Part shown: positions 11,142-22,780 of the stretch, piece by piece
How the letters are laid out: every line of letters starts with the position of its first letter
Numbering within the stretch: position 1 is the first letter of the stretch
Source: Stenocarpella maydis
Taxonomy: Eukaryota > Ascomycota > Sordariomycetes > Diaporthales > Diaporthaceae
DNA: 64,000 nt
NCBI GenBank assembly: GCA_002270565.1
Contig: NQMI01000084.1
Span: 1-64,000, forward strand
Direction of reading: 5' to 3'
Program-made: the position numbers and the translations under genes
The notes under the pieces: model-generated
The model's input: only the letters and a program-made list of their open reading frames with translations
What the model was told of the DNA's origin: nothing
The model's database searches: none

Positions 11142-12663
11142 TCAATAATTGTACGAGCCTGGAAAGAGTCAGTGACACATGATCAAAAGGAGAACAGCAA
11201 AACATCCAAACGATGAGAACGGGACTGGGGGCGTACCGTCGGGCCGCCTGGATTGCTCGTGCGGCGAGAGCGGCGAGACAGGCTCATGCGGGCGCGAGGG
11301 CCGGCCGTAGATACTGTCATCGTCCAGAGAGACATTGTCCATCCCACGCTGGTCCATGCCAGCGGGAGCGTGGGTCGGTGGGTATTGCTCGCCCATCTCG
11401 TCCGGCCCCGGCTGCTGGTCCTTGGGCCACGAGTTCTCCCGGGACGCGAGCCCGGAGTCGGAGTCGCTCCAGCCGGCCTCGGACTTGCCATGGCCGAAGC
11501 TGAACCCGCCGATGGCCCGCTCGTGCGCCGCGCTGCCGCGCTGCTTCTCGGCGAAGAACTCGTACACCCAATAGGATGCGGTCAGCAGCATCAGCGCGAA
11601 CGCGGCCCACGACAGCGCCATGAACTTGCCCCCGCGCACCGCCGACAGGCCAAAGTCGCCGCCGAGGTCCGTCACCTTGTCGACAACCACGCCGCTGCCA
11701 ATGGTGGTGATGAGGTTGCCTATCAGCAGGAAGAAGACCGCCGCGCCCGCGAGGCCCAGGTTGCCCATCACGATGGTACGCCCGGCCGAGTTGGGGATGA
11801 GCGCGATGGCGCCGCAGGACCCGAACAGGGACAAGACGATGAAGATGGCTGCGATGATATACATTGCCAGGATTCCCTGGATAATCTTCGGAACGTCGTC
11901 GAGCTTGTCCTGGATCTCATCTGTGAGGCCCAGGTCGGCGATGTTAAGGGACAGGGGCCCGACGCTGAGCTGTTTGTCAAGCAGCGCAGTTATGTTGAGC
12001 AGCTCTGAGTGCACCTGTCAGCAATGGCCTAGGCCCACCGGATCTCGGAGTTTCACTTGCTGTAGTTGAAAGCCTCGGTACACTCCTTGACGTCGAAGGT
12101 CGCCTCGGGATCAGTGGCTTTAGGCGAGAAGTCACCCTGGCAGAGATCGGCGAGGTGGATCGAGTAAAACTCCCTGATACCAAGCTTTTTCGCGAGCTGG
12201 TCTGCGAGGTCATTCTGGATATCCTGCAGGGCGTCAAGGCCTTGGCCCACCGCAGCAGTGGCGGCAGCCCCGGCGGCAGTGGCAACCCCTCCTGCGACGG
12301 AGCCAACCTGATTAGCCGCATCTCCGAGGCCGTTCCCAACATCATTGACGACGCCTCCGAGGTCAATGCGCTTCTCTGGAGCGGCATGGAAGCGGTCCAG
12401 CAGAGTTGGAGGTGCCGTGGGCTCTGGCATAGGGATCCGTGCCTTCAGGTTTGGAATGAGGTTCTCGCCCAGTGTTGAAGTATTGAACTGTGATTAGTGT
12501 CAGAGGTGGCGATGGCCCCTAAAGCTCAAAGCAATATGCTACGAACGTAAAGAATGTGGTAATCTTCCATGAACCCGGGCTTGTTGCCGGCGAAAATTGC
12601 CAACATTACCAGCACAAAGCTGATGATCGTGAGGAGTGCCGAGACTCCTGCGATGGGATACAT
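11142..12663 (-). CDS. SUR7/PalI-family four-TM plasma membrane protein
   Basis: The predicted protein is about 442 aa, of the fungal claudin-like SUR7/PalI family, whose members sit in the plasma membrane in eisosome-linked domains or in pH sensing. Exons are 12663-12547, 12487-12061, 12004-11237 and 11158-11142. Exon 1 encodes the first membrane helix (MYPIAGVSALLTIISFVLVM). Exon 2 is the extracellular loop with the family-like FYSIHLADLCQG and a second Cys in KECTEAFNY. Exon 3 carries three more helices, with IIQGILAMYIIAAIFIV, a segment after RTIVMGNLG, and MALSWAAFALMLL. The C-terminal tail is acidic, Pro-rich and cytosolic and ends GSYNY. The second intron must use a GC donor (A|GCAAGT, 12060) to keep frame; ordinary GT donors there cause a stop. 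The last exon codes for only five whole codons plus stop and is less certain. Confidence 0.82.
12005..12060 (-). other. Probable GC-AG intron in the SUR7-like gene
   Basis: The 56-base intron starts GCAAGT and ends CACTCAG, with a CTGAC branch-like motif a few bases before the acceptor. Only this choice joins FNY to the KLLNITALLDKQL reading frame. GCAAGT is the classical donor of GC-AG introns. Confidence 0.75.
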
Positions 12664-13914
12664 CGTGATTGATTATTCTGTCGAGTACCTGCTCGCAAAT
12701 TGGAAAACAACCGAGATATGAGGTACTGTAGAAATGAAGGAATGAGAAAGCAAAGGATCGAAAGGAACGTGGGTTGCCAAAATTGACCGGATGGAAGATC
12801 TGTGGCTTGACTCTCAGATAAATATCAGAGAGTTGGCTGTGAGCAGCTGGAAACAAAAATGTCGGAACCTTGCATTTTGCAAGCTCGACACTCACTGTTT
12901 CCAATGTGGCCCTATGGGAGACACAAGATTGAAATCGTGTCAGTTCGGGCGTCTGCCGATGGCCGCCGTGCGTCAGCCATCGAGTTGTGACAATGCCGCC
13001 TTCTGATAATCACATCGTGAATGGACGTGGGAAAAATTCTGGAAAGGCCCAACCGGATTTGAAGACGGGCTGCCAAGTCAAGAGCCAGGCCGTTGGTGAT
13101 TGAGAACTGGAAGTGGTGGGCCAAGGCCAACCGAGGCCGGTCATCTCGAAAGGTGGCTGAGGGTTGGATGACCTGTGTCATCACCGGCGAGCCGGTAGCC
13201 CAGCTTACGGTCACCTATCCGCCTCTGCCCCGACCCTGGAGTGGCCGCCTTGCCGGCCGGCCGCCCCGGATGTTGAAACGGCATTTGCCAATCGATTCGA
13301 CGCAGCGGTGCTGCATTGCCAGCGGGTGGCCGCCAGATGGGCCGCCACGCTTCGCAGCCGAGGCCCGAAACACCAAAGGTCTTGCGAACCGGTGAGACCT
13401 CAGTACAAACGGGACATCACGCACCAATGATACTGCCCTGAAAATTCCGACCTGGGCCTGGCGGTCACCCATATTCTCAAGCCTTGGATGCGCACCCAGG
13501 CCAGAGACTGGATGTAACGGCCGAGCTCAGTGTGAAATGCAATGGCATACCAGCCAACAACCAAACAAAAAAAGAGATCGTCTTAAAAGAGAAGACTTTT
13601 GGTGTGTTCGTGCTGCCTGCTTGGGAGGGGCAAAACTCGACCAGAGAATACGTCCTTGTTTGGCGATGTGGACCGAATCAGGCATAGCATGCTGTCGTTG
13701 CCCACGGCGATGGACCCGGGCCGGTGCCTCCAACAGCTCCGCCGGAATATGCCGGTGCTTCTGAGTTGAGTTTGGAGCTAATTGTGGGGTTAAATTTTAA
13801 GCCCGGCATTACTGGGCAGGCAGCTGCGGCCTCGAGGCCGGAGACTTGACGACATGATATTCTACTTTCCCGTGTATCGGGAGCGAGCCATGTGATCCTT
13901 CCGGCAAGATCACC
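12664..13914. other. Divergent intergenic region, SUR7-like / FAD oxidoreductase
   Basis: About 1.25 kb separates two divergent starts. Several short frames cross it, but none has splice, length or domain support. It should contain both promoters; no clear binding-site array was seen. Confidence 0.5.
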
Positions 13915-15396
13915 ATGTCCTCGAGCACTGGCTCCGACGTCAAGACCGGCCTGCCAGTGGCCAATGCAACAGTGCCGTTTTGGAGGACCAACCCCCACGA
14001 GCTTGACGCCTTCAGATCAGCCGAGACGCTGCCTTCGGAGTGCGACACACTCGTGATAGGTGCTGGCTATGCTGGCGTCAGCACTGTATACCACCTCCTA
14101 GACGCCAAAACTGCACCAGACCCGGCAAAGATAGTAATACTTGAAGCACGCGAGGCTTGTTCCGGCGCGTCTGGGCGCAACGGTGAGGATGTGTTCCAAC
14201 CGCTCCATGCTCAACCTGGCGGAGCCTGACTGTTTTAGGTGGTCATATCAAGCCTGATGTGTATTACAATATCCTCAAGTATACTGACAAGTATGGGCCA
14301 GCCAATGCAGCGTCATTTGCTCGTTTTGAAGCGGCAAATGTTCTTGCCGTAAAGGAGTTGGTGGAGCGGGAGAGAATCGACTGCGACTTCGTCCTAACGA
14401 GGGCTCTTGACGTGTACCTGGACGAGGCTCACGCCAGATCAACATACTCTGCATATCAGGGGCTGCGAAGGATCGGTATCGCAGACCTAGGTGATATTCA
14501 CTTCATGGAGGGCCTGGATGCTGAAGCTGTAAGCTGATCAGACCTGCCTGGATGACCAGAACACCGTTTTGACACAAAGTAAGATGGCGGGTGTAAAAGA
14601 CGCCAAGTGCTGCTTCTCCTTCACTGCGGCGCATTTGTGGCCCTACAAGCTCGTCATGAGCCTGCTCTCCATGCTTGTGGCCCGGGGAGTCAGTCTGCAA
14701 ACCCACACCCCGGTCGTATCAGTTTCACCCGACACGGACTCAGCTGGCCGGTGGACAGTCACAACCCCGCGCGGATCAATACTTGCGAACAAGATTGTAT
14801 TCGCGACGAACGGCTACACTGCAGCAATCGCCCCACAGTTCGAGCAAAGGATAGTTCCTGTTCGGGGGATGTGCAGCCGTATTGTCCCCGCGTCGCCAGA
14901 TAATACCTCTCGCCTAGCCCACACCTATTCTCTTCGCTACGGCCCTGCCTTGTATGACTATATGATCCAACGACTCGACAAGTCGATCATTATCGGCGGC
15001 GCAAAACAAACCTTCTGGCAGGACAGGTCACACTGGTATGGCGTTACAGATGATAGCAAACTCGTCGAGCCTGCTGCTACATACTTTGACGGGTTGATGC
15101 AGCGGCACTTCAGCGGCTGGGGGGAGTCCGGTGCCTACACGGACATGGTCTGGACGGGTGTTATGGGCTGGACGTCCGACTCAATGCCGTACATAGGCGA
15201 GGTGCCCGGAAAGAAGGGCCAGTTCATCGCAGCAGGCTTCAATGGACATGGGATGCCTCTGATACATCTAGCCTCGAGGGCTTTGGCGGAGATTATCAGG
15301 GGAGAGAAGACGTTCGAGGAGACAAATATGCCGGCCGTCTTCAAGCCGACAAAAGAGAGGTTGTGCAGTACAAAAAACGACATCCTTGGGACATGA
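13915..15396 (+). CDS. FAD-dependent amine oxidoreductase (DAO/OrdL-like)
   Basis: A predicted 456-aa flavoenzyme of the DAO fold, closest by eye to OrdL / gamma-glutamylputrescine oxidoreductase-like proteins that oxidise primary or secondary amines. Exons are 13915-14182, 14239-14528 and 14584-15396, with introns GTGAGG..TAG and GTAAGC..AAG. The dinucleotide-binding Rossmann motif reads VIGAGYAG at residues 47-54, followed by ILEAREACSGASGRNGG, which matches the FAD-contact region. Further marks are HLWPYKLV, FATNGYT, and the C-terminal GFNGHGMP that closes the FAD site in this family. It has no signal peptide, so cytosol or peroxisome is likely. The next gene in the same direction is an aminotransferase, consistent with a shared catabolic route. 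The actual substrate cannot be read from sequence. Confidence 0.88.
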
Positions 15397-15904
15397 TCTA
15401 ACAACGCAATCACACCTAGTCAAAAAAAAAAAAAAAGAGTACGGAGTTGTGACCTGACTGTTTGCGAGGACCGAGTAACAGGTTCACTCGAGCCCACCCA
15501 TCTTATTAACGGTGCGATGCCTGCGCTGTTGGAAAGCTATGTGTATATTAGACCAATTTCGTATCTGAGGGCAGCCCCTCGTGTCTGAGGGCAGCCCCTC
15601 GTGTCCTAGCACCAGCCACCTCATCCCTCCAGATTCATGCCTTCTGTCACAACCCGCAGGCGTCACCCGGGCAGGAAGTGCCATTCAGAGGCCTGCAATG
15701 GAGCCACGCGAGGCGTCCATTAGCGCACGAGGGGCTCGGTCCTGCGATAAGATTTGTTAGCCCGCAGCTGCGGGGACGTCTAGACGGATTCCGGTCTGGT
15801 CAACATACAGTGGTGGAATACCCTCCCGAAAGTCTAACGTGATTGTTATTTAGAGACAGCACTTGATCACTGCTTCTGAAAGTACCTACCGAACAGAACA
15901 CAAC
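15397..15904 (+). other. Intergenic with A-run and 20 bp tandem duplication
   Basis: A short A-run lies at 15422-15435. A ~20 bp unit, TCTGAGGGCAGCCCCTCGTG, occurs twice in direct succession at about 15564-15603. The rest should hold the aminotransferase promoter. Confidence 0.6.
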
Positions 15905-17634
15905 ATGTCTCCGCCAGGCCCAAGTATGGAAACAACCAGGCTACCGCAGACCTCGGTGTCTCCGGGGAACCAAAAGGTAACGGACCTTTATGACAATTAT
16001 GTGGCTGGTGGTTTTGCCCCATATCCTGTAGGTCTTGTCTGATGCCACTTCTGGGCACCCTGACGCTTACGCACAGCTCTAGATAGCGCTCGTCAGGGCC
16101 CAAGAATCCAAAGCATGGGACGTTGACGGCAATGAATACATCGATTTTCTCTCCATGTATTCAGTCACAAACTTTGGCCACAGCCATCCTAAAATCGTCG
16201 CGGCAGCTACCAAGGCCGCTTCTGAGTGCGCAGTAGTGAACATGGTATATATATAGACTTCCCGTCCTGGGCGCCCCTTATATCCTCATCTGCTTCAGAA
16301 GCCCGTCCGCTTCACCAAGCTGGGCCAAAACCTACCGCGGAGCCAGACACCTAATGTCCGGCGGAAATCGGCTGACTGAAGATATGACAGCCATTCCACA
16401 ATCTGTACTATGGACAGCTGGCGAAACGACTGCATGAACTGTTCGGCTACGACAAGTTTGTTGCCCTGACAAGCGGTTCAGAGGCTGCAGATGCTGCTGT
16501 CAAGATTGCCAGGAAGTGGGGTTATTTGCGAAAGCGAATTCCAGAAGGTGATGCTTGGGTATTAACTGCCGGCCGCTGTTACCACGGGGTGACTTTGAGC
16601 ACGGTGGCGATGAGGAGTGAGCATCAGAAAAGCCCTCGTAAGTCGGAGAAGTATCGCAGTACTTGGGGGCTATTTTGACTGATGAATGCCACCAGTATTT
16701 GGACCATTCATGCCAAATGCCGGTCCGGTATCGCCTTCTGGCAGAGAGATACGCTTTGGCGAGATTGAAGACGTCCGAGCAGCCTTCGAGGCGGACGGAG
16801 AAAGGATCGCTGCTTTCATGGTCGAGCCTATCCAGGGCTCAGCTGGGTGAGATACCCCAAATCGTATTGGGATGAGCCTCGGCTAACTGCAACAGCGTTA
16901 TCGTGCCACCGTCAGGGTATCTAAAGGGGGTTGAGAGATTATGTGAGAAGCATAGAATCCTTTTCATTGCTGATGAGGTACAGTGCGGGCTTGGAAGAGC
17001 CGGAGCGAACCTCGCTCATCACAGAGATGACGTCCGTCCTGACTTGGTACTTCTTGCCAAAGCCTTGGCTGGGGGTAAGTCGCTCTCCAAACTGCCCTGA
17101 AAGATACCCTCTGACTGTTCTTTCAGGCATGTATCCACTTTCAGGAGTTATGGGGGACAGGTGCACAATGGACCTGCTAGAACCTTATGAGTAGGTCAGC
17201 CAGCATCTCGACGTTGACAGTCCGCTGACAATCCAAATAGAATTGGATCAACAATGGCAGCGACCCCTATGGCGTGTTCATCGGCGCTGGCTGCTCTGGA
17301 TGTGCTGGTCGAAGAGGACTTGGCTGTAAGAGCGGCCTGCATGGGAGAGTTGCTTATATCGACATTGAAAAGGGCAAATCCACCACATGTAGAGGGATAC
17401 ATGGGTGCCGGACTATTCTGGGCTATTATCCTAAAGATATCAGCTAGAGTCACACCGAGGAGGCTGGTATCTTTGGCGGCCCAGAGGGGTCTTCTCACTG
17501 GGATGGCGGGACCCAACAGAATCCGGATATGCCCTCCTCTCACAATATCAGAAAACGAAATGCTCCAGGGAGCGGATGTCCTCATTGGAGCGTTGAGGGA
17601 CTTGGAAAGCGCTGGACAGTTGCCGGCAGAGTAA
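15905..17634 (+). CDS. Class-III PLP aminotransferase, ornithine aminotransferase-like
   Basis: The 439-aa product is assembled from seven exons: 15905-16027, 16083-16244, 16391-16637, 16696-16846, 16896-17074, 17127-17190 and 17241-17634. Class-III features in order are [57 protein letters not shown], the cofactor-contact [11 protein letters not shown], and [12 protein letters not shown], where Lys283 is the likely Schiff-base residue. The length suits ornithine-oxo-acid or 4-aminobutyrate aminotransferases, and the SGSEAADAA / LGRAG pattern favours the ornithine branch. The enzyme would transfer an amino group to 2-oxoglutarate. It lies ~500 bp downstream of the FAD oxidoreductase, same strand, and ends 35 bp from a convergent regulator. 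High intron number and mid-codon junctions all keep frame, so the gene appears intact. Confidence 0.88.
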
Positions 17635-17669
17635 ATTCCTGGCAGTGCATGGTGCCGAGAAATTCAAGT

Positions 17670-19819
17670 TCATGTACACGGAGTATCCTTTGTAAACATA
17701 GGTGATGCGTCCTGCAAGAAATTCCAATCCGCGTCCCAGTTAAACTCCTCAAGCTCACCGAGAGCAGTACTATCCGACGCAGGAGCTGGTGCTTCAGGTT
17801 CAGCTGCTATCGGCTCAGACGACACCGGCGCGCTCCAGGATGGAGGGCCCTCAGGAAAGAGGAGCTTTTGCAATTTCTCCGTCGTCTCAGCCTCCGGGAC
17901 CTTGTGCGGAGCCACGTTATCAGACACAATCCTGACCCTGAACCCAACAGTGACCTCGTCGACTATCGGCATGAGGTATTCCGAGCAGAGAGCAGCATCG
18001 TCCCACGACTCACCGACCTTGGTCAAGAGCATCAGACAGTCTGGTATGGTCACTTCGAGGATCTGCCTGGCCTCCTGCCTTGCGGGAACGTAGTCGCGCA
18101 GCGCCCAACACGCCTCCAACATCACGATCGCTGCCTCGTAGAGAATGTGCACCGCATGCCAAGGGTAGAAGAGGCGCCGGCGCTTCGTCTGTTGTTGGTA
18201 GTCACCCACCAGCGTCGAGCAGGCCGCGAAGCAGGCGCGCCGATCGTCGGGCGTCCTGACCTCGAGGCGCGGCGTCGGGCGGTAGACACGGGACTTGACG
18301 GACGAGTGTTGGACCCTCCTGAACTCGAACATCTGGTACTTGGAGAAGCCTGTCGCCGTCTCAAGCCACTGATCTAGACGGCTTGTGATACTGCTGACCC
18401 AAACACCGAGATCCGTATGCTCATCTAGAGCGCTGGGGTCCTGGAGGTACAACACGCGGTATATCTCGGTTTCCATTGCTCTGAGACGGTACAAATGAGC
18501 AGCAGATGACTGGCGTTTGTTGTCATCATTGTGTATAGGAGTGAAATTTGGGATTTGCAAGGAGGCCGTGATGCACTCCTCAGGAAAACTAAGTGGCAGC
18601 CTGAGTAGAGTGCAAAGCGATCTCTCCATGCCATAAAGAACCCAAAAGAGCTGGTCGTGTAAAGGCAACTCTGAAGACCGCTTATGGAGGCCAAGCTCAA
18701 GAGCAAGCCTGACACCGTTCGAGATGCATGCCCAGTTATCGACTTTCCCTGGGCTCATGTGGGCGTAGTGAGCGAGGAGAAGGGATATCTGAAGCTTCTG
18801 GATTTCGGTAGCACCAGAGACAAGCCGGAGGTGCTGCAGCGAGATGGCAAAGAACGCATCGGATGCTGTCCTGGCTTGGGTCTCATTCTTCCAGGTCAGT
18901 GTGATGGAGGAGATGGCCAGGGAGATGAACGCAGCAAAGTAGTCGAAATGGCTTAAGCCAGACTCAGGCGGGATTCCCAGAGTAAGTGCAGCATCTGTGT
19001 TCCCCCCGTGGACGACGAACACGCGGGAGAAGACCTGGCGTAGCCATTGTTCTTGCACGCATGGGTATTGTGGGAGATGTATGTTGGTATAATTCCAGAT
19101 CAACCGATCCAGGGCAGCTGGCGGGATCTGCCCAAGGTTTGTGGAAATCGAAGGTCCATCCCGAGGCGGCGTCCGAACCCGACGGGCATGCGTAGGCGGT
19201 TGTGGCACGTCGGGCTTGATCCGTGATATCAACAGCGGTGGGCAACTGGGCCGAAGAAAGAAGGCTGGTGAAAGAGAAGAGAGGAAGAAGGAGGTTGCTG
19301 AAGGGCTGTCTGCTGCTAGCGTAGCATATGCTAGCCTCGAGACCAGCGCAACGGCGACGCTTTTGGGCGAGTGCTGGAGTCCTGCTGCTTGATGCTCCAG
19401 CTGAGCGACGTGGGCTTCAAGAGCGCGGACAAGGCTTAATCACCGAGTCAATAGTCCGGGTACGATGCTATATATACTGAAGGGCAACTCACCTCCGGGG
19501 GAGCTCTTCACCTCCCGAACCATATCCTCTGCACACAGCGCCGGCTTTGGTACAAGCTCCACAAGATGGCCATGCGGAATCACACTGTGGTGGCACGTTG
19601 TCAGCCTGTGTCTTATTGGATAGGCTGTAGGCCATATAAAGTCGGATCATGACCCGGGCACTGAAGAGTCGCATCGTGGACCAGGAAAATGGCCATGAGG
19701 ACGACAAGGGGACTTGGTGCAGCTGCGCGTACCTTGGTCTTCCTTTTCTTGCATCTCGCACATACCTTAGAAGAATGCCGGCCGGAAGCTGCCAACTGAA
19801 TATCTGGTATCCTGTCCAT
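17670..19819 (-). CDS. Zn2Cys6 transcription factor, cluster regulator candidate A
   Basis: This nuclear regulator is predicted at about 647 aa with exons 19819-19733, 19584-19493 and 19434-17670. The first junction sits inside the zinc cluster: CARCKKRKTK then CDSAWPSCGACTKAGAVC, a CX2CX6CX6CX2CX6C set. After the second junction comes SLVRALEAHVAQLEHQ, a short coiled coil typical of the dimerisation element that follows the cluster. The long third exon carries the fungal-specific transcription factor domain (for example WACISNGVRLALELGLHKR and LFWVLYGMERSLCTLL). The C-terminus is acidic with aromatic residues (ELEEFNWDADWNFLQD), which suits an activation domain. A start further upstream, near 19888, is possible. 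It converges on the aminotransferase gene and is a natural candidate to control the surrounding catabolic genes; this is inference. Confidence 0.87.
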
Positions 19820-19993
19820 AATTAAGCACCTCTGGTGGAAGTTGGCTTTCTCAGCCGTGCCAGCCTCAGCACAGATGACTGACGACAAGCTTCGGGATCA
19901 TATGCAACGAGTGATGAAAACGGGGTCGTTGGTCGATCCGATAACCCGGCCTAAGACGACTCATAACGTCCTTGGCCTGTCGTTGCATTTGAG

Positions 19994-20828
19994 CTTATTC
20001 TGACTTGCAAGCCAAAGTATCAAAACCACGCTAACGACGCACACAACACAACACACCTTGATTTTTAAGTCCTTCTCAAATTCCAATAATTCTATACAGC
20101 ATGCCTTATATTACCTCCAAACTAAAAAAGGCCTAAATTGTAATAAAGAGCTTTCTTCCCTGTTTATTTTGATATGAAGTTTATTTAGTTTAAAAGTATT
20201 ATAAAGGTTAAATATATAAAACTAATAAGATTTAAAAGGGATTAAGAAAATTTTAAGAAAGAGAAATAATCTTAACCATTTAAAGTAAGTTTAATAATAA
20301 ATTTCTAAAAGTTTTTTTCTAATCTCTAAATTATATAATTATTAATAATATATTTCATATTTAATATAACTTTAAATTTAAACTTTTGTTTATTTGAATA
20401 TTTAATTCTAATATTAAAATATAATTTAAAATAAAAAGAGAAAGAGATTTTTAACAATATAAGTCCTATATAAATCATAGCTAAATTAAAAAAAGTTATA
20501 TAGGCTAAAGTCTAAATATAACCATATTAACGTGCTAAGTAGAGTTTATATAATGCTAAGTAGAGTTTATATAATGCTAAGTAGAGTTTATATAATGCTA
20601 AGTAGAGTTTATATAAAGCTAAGTAAGAAGAGAAGAAGGAGAAGCCTAGTTCCCCTCCCAGTACTATGCTAAAGCCTACTTATAGCCGGAAGTCTCCGCC
20701 AAGGCTCCCAGCCACATATATAGGCAATAGCCCAACCTATAACAAAAGTTGACTTTTTTCTAGGTATGTGTTGTGTTATGCGCGTCGTTAGCGTGGTTTT
20801 AATACTTTCGCTTGCAAGTCAGAATAAG
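19994..20828. mobile_element. ~835 bp inverted-repeat element, AT-rich (MITE-like or decayed DNA transposon)
   Basis: The left end CTTATTCTGACTTGCAAGC and the following ~45 bases recur as reverse complement at the right end, ending at 20828. The shared inner words are AAAACCACGCTAACGACGC and ACACAACACA. The arms differ at only a few transitions, while the interior is extremely AT-rich without a frame. No clear target duplication was found, so the exact ends could be a few bases off. It lies between two zinc-cluster regulators transcribed away from it, so it occupies their shared promoter region. Confidence 0.75.
20534..20617 (+). repeat. 21 bp x 4 tandem repeat inside the inverted-repeat element
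   Basis: Four exact or nearly exact copies of a 21 bp unit beginning GCTAAGTAGAGTTTATATA follow each other. A fifth partial unit (GCTAAGTA) follows at 20618. Confidence 0.9.
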
Positions 20829-21062
20829 CAGGGTATGCCCTGGCATTTGAGTCATTCTCCACGCCGAACCTACACCAAGGAACTGGCCAGACGATGACGA
20901 TATTGCCCAGGTGGCTAATTTACGTCCGGGGCCAAAATCATTATCCGCTGGGTACACGTGCAGGTCCCAGGGCCAGCCCATATAGCCATCACCAAATCGA
21001 ACGCCGGTCCCATGGTTTGGGAGCTGGTCACATCTGATAGCAGGGGCTGTTAGCATCTGATC

Positions 21063-22780
21063 ATGCTCAAAACATGTACCCGCTGCCGGAACAGGCGCAT
21101 CAAGGCAAGTCCTCTTTGACCCCATCTGTGGGCCAAGTTCCGACTGTCTGTCATCTTGGCGCACCAAACAGATGCCATGCCGTGTACAGCATATTGACTT
21201 GACAGCCCACAGTGTGATGCTCGTCTACCAGCCTGCCAGAATTGCCACAAATCCGGTCTGTCATGTTCTTTTCACGACGATGTCCTGCAGCAGGATGTTC
21301 CAAGAAGTCATATAAAGAGCCTCTATGACCGCATCGAAGAGTTGAAGGCCATCGTTGCCGTCCACCGTACGCAGCAAGGAGACGGCGCCGCTTCCGGCCC
21401 CACCGATGCGGGTCAATTCGAATTTGTCTTGCGCTCTCGGAATGGCACCCTTTTCCTCGAGCAGTCCCCTCCTGTCATCATTGGGGATGCCACCATCCGC
21501 AAGCTGCTTGACCAGGGTGTCAAGATTGAGTCGCCATTTCTGGTCCCCGGGAATCTGAATCCCGAGGAGGAGGGAATCAACCTTCCCGCTACCAACAGGC
21601 TCGACAGGAGCTCAGTATCATCAAGCACAGTCCGTCTGTTACTGGCCCACTATGTGCGATGCATCGAGCCGGCCCTGCCTTCCAACATCACCTTTCCTGA
21701 CGAGAATGAGGGAAGTCTGAAGCAGATGTCAGAATCCGACAGGTGCTGTGTCCTCCTAGCCTGCGCGATTGCTGCGACTCACAAGAGCTATTATACGCCG
21801 GCCTGGAAGGCTGTATCCACTACATGCCGTGAGTGGGGTGGCGAGCTCGCTGCCCAGTTCGTGACAGGGCCCAGTGACCACACGGTCGTCATTTTGCTGC
21901 TCCTCGTGATATACGAGCTTGCCGATCCAGAGAGGGGCCTCATATGGGAGCTTTCAAGCCTTGCGACCAGATCCTGCCTGGAACTCGGCTGGCATCGCAT
22001 CGATGAGCAAGCCGTACATCCCGTACATGCATTACCCGGAGCCACACTACCGGTTACATCACAAGAAAAGCGACTACCATCAGAGACTAAGAAGAGGACA
22101 TTATCTGTGCTGATCCACATTGATAGGTGATGTCCACCGTTTGTCATCACAAGATACATAAATGCTGATGAAAGCTCAGGATGATGAATGTTCTGGTCCA
22201 TCGGACCAGCGTTCTCAGCGGCACCATACCTTGGAACCAGACCGATAGCGATGTGGCTTATAACTACTGCATAAAGCTCATGCAACAGCTATTCGGCCCC
22301 CCCACCTCGGTCGTTGCGGCATCACCTTGCCCTTTGCGCGCCTCGCTGTCCCACGCTGTTGAGACCCTGCAGTTGATGCCGCCGTCAGAATTACTAACGC
22401 ACATAAGCTGGGCTCTGCTGCAACCAGCCCTACTCAACCACCCGCCCTGTGGAATTTGCACCTCTTTTGCAACCAGTGCTCGATCAAATAACTATGCATC
22501 TCTTCAGGCTAGGGTGTTGTCCGAGGCGGCCTGTCTCGTCGATGCGGGGCACTCGATTGTGGTGTCCCGAGACGTTTTCATTCCGCCAATCTTCGCCACA
22601 TATAGAGCTTTCATCGGTGGTTGCGTGCTTGTAACAGGGCTCTCTTGCCTATGGCCTACAGCAGACACCTATGTAGCGTACCTGCTGAAGTGCTCGGAAG
22701 TGCTTGCTTTCACCTTGCCATTATGGAGAGGCGGAAGGGATTATTACGATGTTTGGCACCAGATATCACGAGCGGTCTAG
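21063..22780 (+). CDS. Zn2Cys6 transcription factor, cluster regulator candidate B
   Basis: The predicted nuclear protein is about 518 aa with exons 21063-21104, 21213-22126 and 22180-22780. Exon 1 gives MLKTCTRCRNRRIK and exon 2 continues CDARLPACQNCHKSGLSC, forming a CX2CX6CX6CX2CX6C cluster. The first intron has a GC donor (AAG|GCAAGT) and the acceptor CCCACAG; this joins the cluster in frame. A short helix after the cluster (SLYDRIEELKAIV) resembles the dimerisation coil. Exon 2 then holds part of the fungal-specific domain (LSSLATRSCLELGWHRID), with exon 3 the remainder. It is short compared with typical members and lacks an obvious activation tail. The start Met is the nearest one to the cluster; an upstream exon cannot be excluded. 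It lies between the inverted-repeat element and the dead P450 gene. Confidence 0.8.
21105..21212 (+). other. Probable GC-AG intron in the second regulator
   Basis: The 108-base intron runs from GCAAGT to CCACAG and separates RIK from the third zinc-ligand Cys at phase 0. The available GT inside the donor (AA|GTCCTC) would break the zinc cluster. Confidence 0.72.

Noticed and set aside
11253..12008. 251-codon plus-strand frame opposite the SUR7-like gene
   Set aside because: Antisense to exon 3 of a gene with clear membrane helices; composition is Arg/Ala-rich as expected from GC-rich antisense.
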